Shown in pieces: positions 60,157 through 64,000 of a stretch of DNA of 64,000 bases. Each line of letters begins with the position of its first letter. Position 1 is the stretch's first letter. The DNA comes from an uncultured Odoribacter sp. (GTDB lineage Bacteria > Bacteroidota > Bacteroidia > Bacteroidales > Marinifilaceae), in assembly GCA_910589025.1 (NCBI GenBank), contig CAJURM010000011.1, forward strand, positions 1-64,000, read 5' to 3'. The translations under genes and the position numbers were made by a program. The notes under the pieces were generated by a model. That model had not been told where the DNA came from, did no database searches, and saw only the letters and a program-made list of their open reading frames with translations.

Positions 60157-60198
60157 TTTAGCTGCATGGCGGGAGCAATCAAACCGCTTTCAGCTAAA
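60157..60198 (+). repeat. Hairpin in the adaptor-pump gap
   Basis: TTTAGCTG and CAGCTAAA form an 8-bp perfect inverted repeat across ~26 bases, with an inner CGG/CCG pairing, in the 87-bp gap before the pump gene. There is no T run. It may set relative expression of the two genes or bind a regulator. Confidence 0.45.
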
Positions 60199-60224
60199 GA
60201 TGTCCTATTAAATCCCTTATATAT

Positions 60225-63200
60225 ATGCTGAATAAAATCATACAATATTCATTACGCAACCGGCTGCTCGTCATGATTTCGGCAGTAACGCTGCTTATCT
60301 GGGGCTCCTATACCGCTTCCACGATGGAGGTGGATGTATTCCCCGACCTGAATGCTCCGACCGTCGTGGTCATGACGGAAGCCCAGGGCATGGCACCGGA
60401 AGAAGTGGAGCGTTTGGTAACTTTCCCGGTGGAAACGGCTGTCAACGGTGCCACAGACGTACGCCGCGTACGTTCTTCCTCCACGACCGGATTTTCGGTG
60501 GTGTGGGTGGAATTTGAATGGGGCACAAACATTTATACCGCCCGGCAAATCGTATCTGAGAAATTAGCCACATTAGGGGACGCCCTCCCCTCCACTGTCG
60601 GCCAGCCCACATTGGGTCCGCAGTCTTCCATTCTCGGCGAAATGATGATTATCGGTCTGACAGCCGATTCGACTTCCTTACAGGATTTACGCACCATCGC
60701 CGACTGGACCATCCGTCCCCGTCTGCTTTCTACGGGCGGAGTGGCACAGGTTGCCGTTATCGGCGGAGAAATAAAGGAATACCAGATTCTCCTTGACCCT
60801 GCCCGGATGAAACACTATAACATTACGTTGGATGAAATCCTTCCGGCAGTGGACAATATGAATCTCAATTCCACCGGAGGCATCCTCTACGAATACGGCA
60901 ACGAATACATTGTGCAGGGAGTAATGGCTACCACCCAAACGGAAGAATTAGGAAAAGCCGTAGTCAAGACCGTCAACGATATTCCGGTCATGCTCTCCGA
61001 TATTGCAGACATCCGAATCGGCAATAAGGCTCCCAAATTGGGGCTGGCTTCCGAGAAAACGAAACCGGCGGTATTGGTCACCGTCACCAAACAGCCTGCC
61101 ACCAATACCCTCGAGTTAACGGACAAGCTGGACGCCTCCATACAGGACTTGCAAAAGACGCTCCCCGCAGATGTACGGATTTCGACCGATATTTTCCGCC
61201 AGTCCCGCTTTATCAACAGTTCTATCCACAATATACAGCAAGCACTGTTTGAAGGCGCGCTGTTTGTAATTGTCGTACTGTTCTTCTTTCTGATGAATTT
61301 CCGCACCACCGTCATTTCATTGGTAGCGCTTCCGCTCTCGTTGTTGGTAGCCATTCTGGTGATGCACGCCCTGGGGCTGACCATCAATACGATGAGTCTC
61401 GGAGGACTCGCCATTGCCATCGGTTCTTTGGTGGATGACGCCATTGTCGACGTAGAAAATGTTTACAAACGCCTGCGGGAAAACCGACTGCTTCCGGCAA
61501 CAGAACGTCTTTCAACCCGGCAGGTTGTTTTCGAAGCCTCGAAGGAGGTCCGGATGCCGATACTCAATTCCACGTTGATTATCGTCGCCTGTTTTCTGCC
61601 CCTCTTTTTCCTTTCGGGCATGGAAGGGCGGATGCTGATTCCTTTAGGCATTGCCTTTATTGTCGCTCTTTTCGCCTCTACTGTCGTAGCGCTGACCCTG
61701 ACGCCGGTGTTATGCAGTTATATGCTGACTACGGAAAAAGCGCTGAGAAAAAGTGAAAAAGAGCCTGTGGTGTCGCGCACATTAAAAAAATGGTACCGTC
61801 GTGCCCTGCACTGGGCTTTGAATCACAAAAAGGCGGTGATCGGTACTACCGGTGCTTTGCTGGTGGTGGCTCTGATTATCATGACCGGACTGGGACGAAG
61901 TTTCCTGCCCCCGTTCAACGAAGGCTCTCTGACAATAAACATCAGTACGATGCCCGGTATTTCACTGGAAGAGTCGGACAAAATGGGCAGAATGACAGAA
62001 GAGATTCTGATGGGCATCCCCGAAATACAGACAGTTGCCCGCAAAACGGGACGTGCCGAGTTGGACGAGCATGCCTTAGGGGTCAACGTGTCGGAGATTG
62101 AAGCCCCTTTCGAACTGGATAAGCGTTCACGGGAGGAGTTTTTAGAAGACGTGCGCCAGCAATTGGGCGAACTGAAAGGCGTGAATGTTGAAATCGGCCA
62201 GCCGATTTCCCACCGGATTGATGCCATGTTATCGGGCACGAAAGCCAACATCGCCATCAAGCTGTTTGGCAATGACCTCAATAAATTGTTCCAGCTCGGG
62301 ACACAAATCAAATCCGCTATCGGAGAGATTGAAGGCATTGCCGACCTGAATGTGGAACAACAGATTGAACGCCCCCAGCTGCAAATCAAACCCAAACGGG
62401 ACATGCTTGCCAAATACGGAATCACGTTGCCCGAATTTTCCGAATTTGTCAATGTGGCTCTGGCGGGAAAAGTCATTTCGCAGGTCAATGAAGGAGGAAA
62501 AGTGTTCGACCTCACAATCAAAGCCGATGACCAAAAAAGAGAGAACATGGAGGCTATCGGCGAGTTGATTATCGACGCCAACAACCGGAAAATCCCGCTT
62601 CATTATGTAGCCGAGATTCTGCCTTTGGCAGGTCCGAACACCATCAGCCGGGAGAACGTACAGCGTAAAATCGTGGTTTCCGCCAATGTGGCAGGCCGAG
62701 ACCTGAAAGGTGTCGTCAAGGATATTCAAAAGGAAATCGAAGCCGAAATCAGTCTTCCCGAAGGGTACCATATCGAATACGGCGGACAGTTTGAAAGCGA
62801 GCAGGCGGCGTCCCGGGTGTTGTTCCTTACGTCACTGATTTCCATCCTTATCATTTTTCTGATTCTGTACCACGAGTTCCGAAGTCTCCCGTTAGCGAGC
62901 ATCATTATGCTGAATCTGCCTTTGGCCATCATCGGCGGTATTATCAGCATCCGGCTCACCTCCGGGGTGATAAGTATTCCTGCGATTATCGGTTTTATCT
63001 CTCTGTTCGGTATCGCCACCCGGAATGGCATTTTGTTGGTTTCCCACTACAACCACCTGAGAGCCGGGGGGATGTCCTTGCGGGAAAGTATTATCCAAGG
63101 GTCTTCCGACCGTCTGAATCCGATTCTGATGACGGCCCTGACGTCAGCGCTGGCATTGATTCCTTTAGCTGTGGGCGGCGACCTGCCCGGCAATGAGATT

Positions 63201-63341
63201 CAAAGCCCGATGGCACAGGTGATACTGGGCGGGTTGCTCAGCTCTACCCTGCTCAACGGATTTGTCATTCCCGTCGTATACCTTTTACTGAACCGGAAAA
63301 GTCCGGACCTCCTCACTCACTCAGAAATACAAAATTCATGA
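60225..63341 (+). CDS. Heavy-metal efflux RND pump (CusA/CzcA family)
   Basis: 1038 aa, twelve predicted membrane segments with two large periplasmic loops, full length. The family's charged signature in TM4 is seen in GSLVDDAIVDVENVYKR. N-terminus MLNKIIQYSLRNRLLVM and blocks VFPDLNAPTVVVMTEAQGM and RSSSTTGFSVVWVEFEW are typical. It exports divalent (CzcA-like) or monovalent (CusA-like) metal by proton antiport; the substrate cannot be settled by eye. The stop overlaps the start of the next gene (ATGA). Confidence 0.95.
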   Translation: MLNKIIQYSLRNRLLVMISAVTLLIWGSYTASTMEVDVFPDLNAPTVVVMTEAQGMAPEEVERLVTFPVETAVNGATDVRRVRSSSTTGFSVVWVEFEWGTNIYTARQIVSEKLATLGDALPSTVGQPTLGPQSSILGEMMIIGLTADSTSLQDLRTIADWTIRPRLLSTGGVAQVAVIGGEIKEYQILLDPARMKHYNITLDEILPAVDNMNLNSTGGILYEYGNEYIVQGVMATTQTEELGKAVVKTVNDIPVMLSDIADIRIGNKAPKLGLASEKTKPAVLVTVTKQPATNTLELTDKLDASIQDLQKTLPADVRISTDIFRQSRFINSSIHNIQQALFEGALFVIVVLFFFLMNFRTTVISLVALPLSLLVAILVMHALGLTINTMSLGGLAIAIGSLVDDAIVDVENVYKRLRENRLLPATERLSTRQVVFEASKEVRMPILNSTLIIVACFLPLFFLSGMEGRMLIPLGIAFIVALFASTVVALTLTPVLCSYMLTTEKALRKSEKEPVVSRTLKKWYRRALHWALNHKKAVIGTTGALLVVALIIMTGLGRSFLPPFNEGSLTINISTMPGISLEESDKMGRMTEEILMGIPEIQTVARKTGRAELDEHALGVNVSEIEAPFELDKRSREEFLEDVRQQLGELKGVNVEIGQPISHRIDAMLSGTKANIAIKLFGNDLNKLFQLGTQIKSAIGEIEGIADLNVEQQIERPQLQIKPKRDMLAKYGITLPEFSEFVNVALAGKVISQVNEGGKVFDLTIKADDQKRENMEAIGELIIDANNRKIPLHYVAEILPLAGPNTISRENVQRKIVVSANVAGRDLKGVVKDIQKEIEAEISLPEGYHIEYGGQFESEQAASRVLFLTSLISILIIFLILYHEFRSLPLASIIMLNLPLAIIGGIISIRLTSGVISIPAIIGFISLFGIATRNGILLVSHYNHLRAGGMSLRESIIQGSSDRLNPILMTALTSALALIPLAVGGDLPGNEIQSPMAQVILGGLLSSTLLNGFVIPVVYLLLNRKSPDLLTHSEIQNS

Positions 63342-64000
63342 AAAAATACATTTCTCTTTTTATACCTGCCCTGTTGCTCTATTCTGCCGCGCAAGCGCAG
63401 CAGGATATAAACAGTGTTCTGAAAAGCATTGAAAGCCGGAACAAGACGTTACAGGCAGAAAGCCGGCTGCACGAAACGCGGCAGCTTGAGGCACATACGG
63501 GAAATTACCTGGCCAATCCGACAGTAGAGCTCAACCAACTGTGGGCAGACCGGAGCGCCGGCGGCAATGTCAATGAGCTGGCAGTCGTCCAGGGATTCGA
63601 TTTTCCTACGGTCTACACCAACAAGCATAAACTGGCAGACCTGAAAGCGACGACCTCCGGCTATCAGTATGCCGTGAGCCGTCAACAGATTTTACTATCC
63701 GCACAACAGCTCTGCCTGGAGGTCATTTATCTGCATAAGCAGAAAAAGTTAGCGGAAGAGAGAGCCGGGAATGCCCAGCATCTTTTTGAGCTGTATCAAA
63801 AACGGCTGGAACAAGGAGACGCCAACCAACTGGAGTTAAACAAAATCCAGCTGGAACGGCTGAATACGCGGAATGCCCTGCGGCTGAACCAGATTGCCAT
63901 CGACGCAGCACTGGAACAATTACAGAATCTGAACGGCGGCGAAGCTGTCGGATTCCGTGCCGGAGAATATCCGGAGATGCCGGTATTACCCACCTATCCG
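63338..64000 (+). CDS. TolC-family outer-membrane efflux protein (partial, cut by window end)
   Basis: At least 221 aa before the window ends. Start ATG at 63338, overlapping the pump stop by 4 bases. A signal peptide covers residues 1-20 (ending AAQAQ). The start of an outer-membrane efflux domain follows, with long coiled-coil helices (QQLCLEVIYLHKQKKLAEER, LFELYQKRLEQGDANQLELNK). Completes the tripartite metal efflux system with the adaptor at 58899 and the pump at 60225. Confidence 0.9.
   Translation, partial: MKKYISLFIPALLLYSAAQAQQDINSVLKSIESRNKTLQAESRLHETRQLEAHTGNYLANPTVELNQLWADRSAGGNVNELAVVQGFDFPTVYTNKHKLADLKATTSGYQYAVSRQQILLSAQQLCLEVIYLHKQKKLAEERAGNAQHLFELYQKRLEQGDANQLELNKIQLERLNTRNALRLNQIAIDAALEQLQNLNGGEAVGFRAGEYPEMPVLPTYP

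Noticed and set aside
1..64000. CRISPR array or rRNA operon
   Set aside because: No regularly spaced repeats and no rRNA sequence were seen on either strand.

Overview
The window comes from a Bacteroidota chromosome, most likely order Bacteroidales. By overall gene content I would guess an Odoribacter/Butyricimonas-like gut anaerobe, but that last step is inference. Supporting points visible in the sequence: many genes are preceded by the Bacteroidota promoter -7 element TAnnTTTG, several times with TTTG 19-20 bases upstream; the primary sigma factor is short (286 aa); lpxC and fabZ are fused; the tmRNA tag reads GENNYALAA; there is a six-gene Na+-NQR operon; and there are families largely restricted to this phylum (GSCFA, DUF5683, DUF5103, DUF4468, DUF6266, RteC).

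Layout. 1-2440: divergent promoter region, SPOR-like secreted protein, GSCFA protein, MntP manganese exporter. 2441-4560: an RNA-rich, protein-poor stretch with tmRNA, tRNA-Glu(CTC) and two further structured transcripts with their own promoters and terminators, neither of which I can assign to a known family. 4564-8489 (minus): MltD-type lytic transglycosylase, DUF5683 protein, ParB, ParA. 8746-14787 (plus): BatA-type membrane vWA protein, AlkD-like protein, ABC-F ATPase, TilS. 15099-19795: tiny lipoprotein, GAPDH, a rod-shaped RNA that may be 6S RNA, an unknown 115-aa protein, and a GH2 beta-galactosidase-like enzyme. 19891-29914: M64 peptidase, split LysO-type exporter, YciB-like/Nudix fusion, a radical-SAM DNA-repair-like pair, RpoD, HtrA protease, META lipoprotein, DUF5103 protein. 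30038-35927: nqrABCDEF, followed by an exported DUF4468-flavin reductase fusion.

37168-41604 is the accessory region. It holds a minus-strand operon with an RteC-family protein, a three-TM holin, a PGRP-type amidase (endolysin), two diverged DUF6266 proteins and a small membrane protein, with no phage structural or DNA-processing genes. Its upstream flank carries a ~115-bp palindrome and a 5'-truncated Fic-family remnant. This stand-alone lysis/export-like cassette is my main candidate for an undescribed system.

41903-64000 is mostly housekeeping: GlyA, serine hydrolase, CoaD, a biotin-dependent carboxyltransferase (OadA/PycB type), redox proteins, an NlpC/P60 lipoprotein, the lipid A operon lpxD-lpxC/fabZ-lpxA, rimP-nusA-infB with a possible leader attenuator, and methylglyoxal synthase. 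It ends in a heavy-metal RND efflux locus (His-rich small protein, His-rich adaptor lipoprotein, RND pump, and a TolC-family protein cut by the window end).
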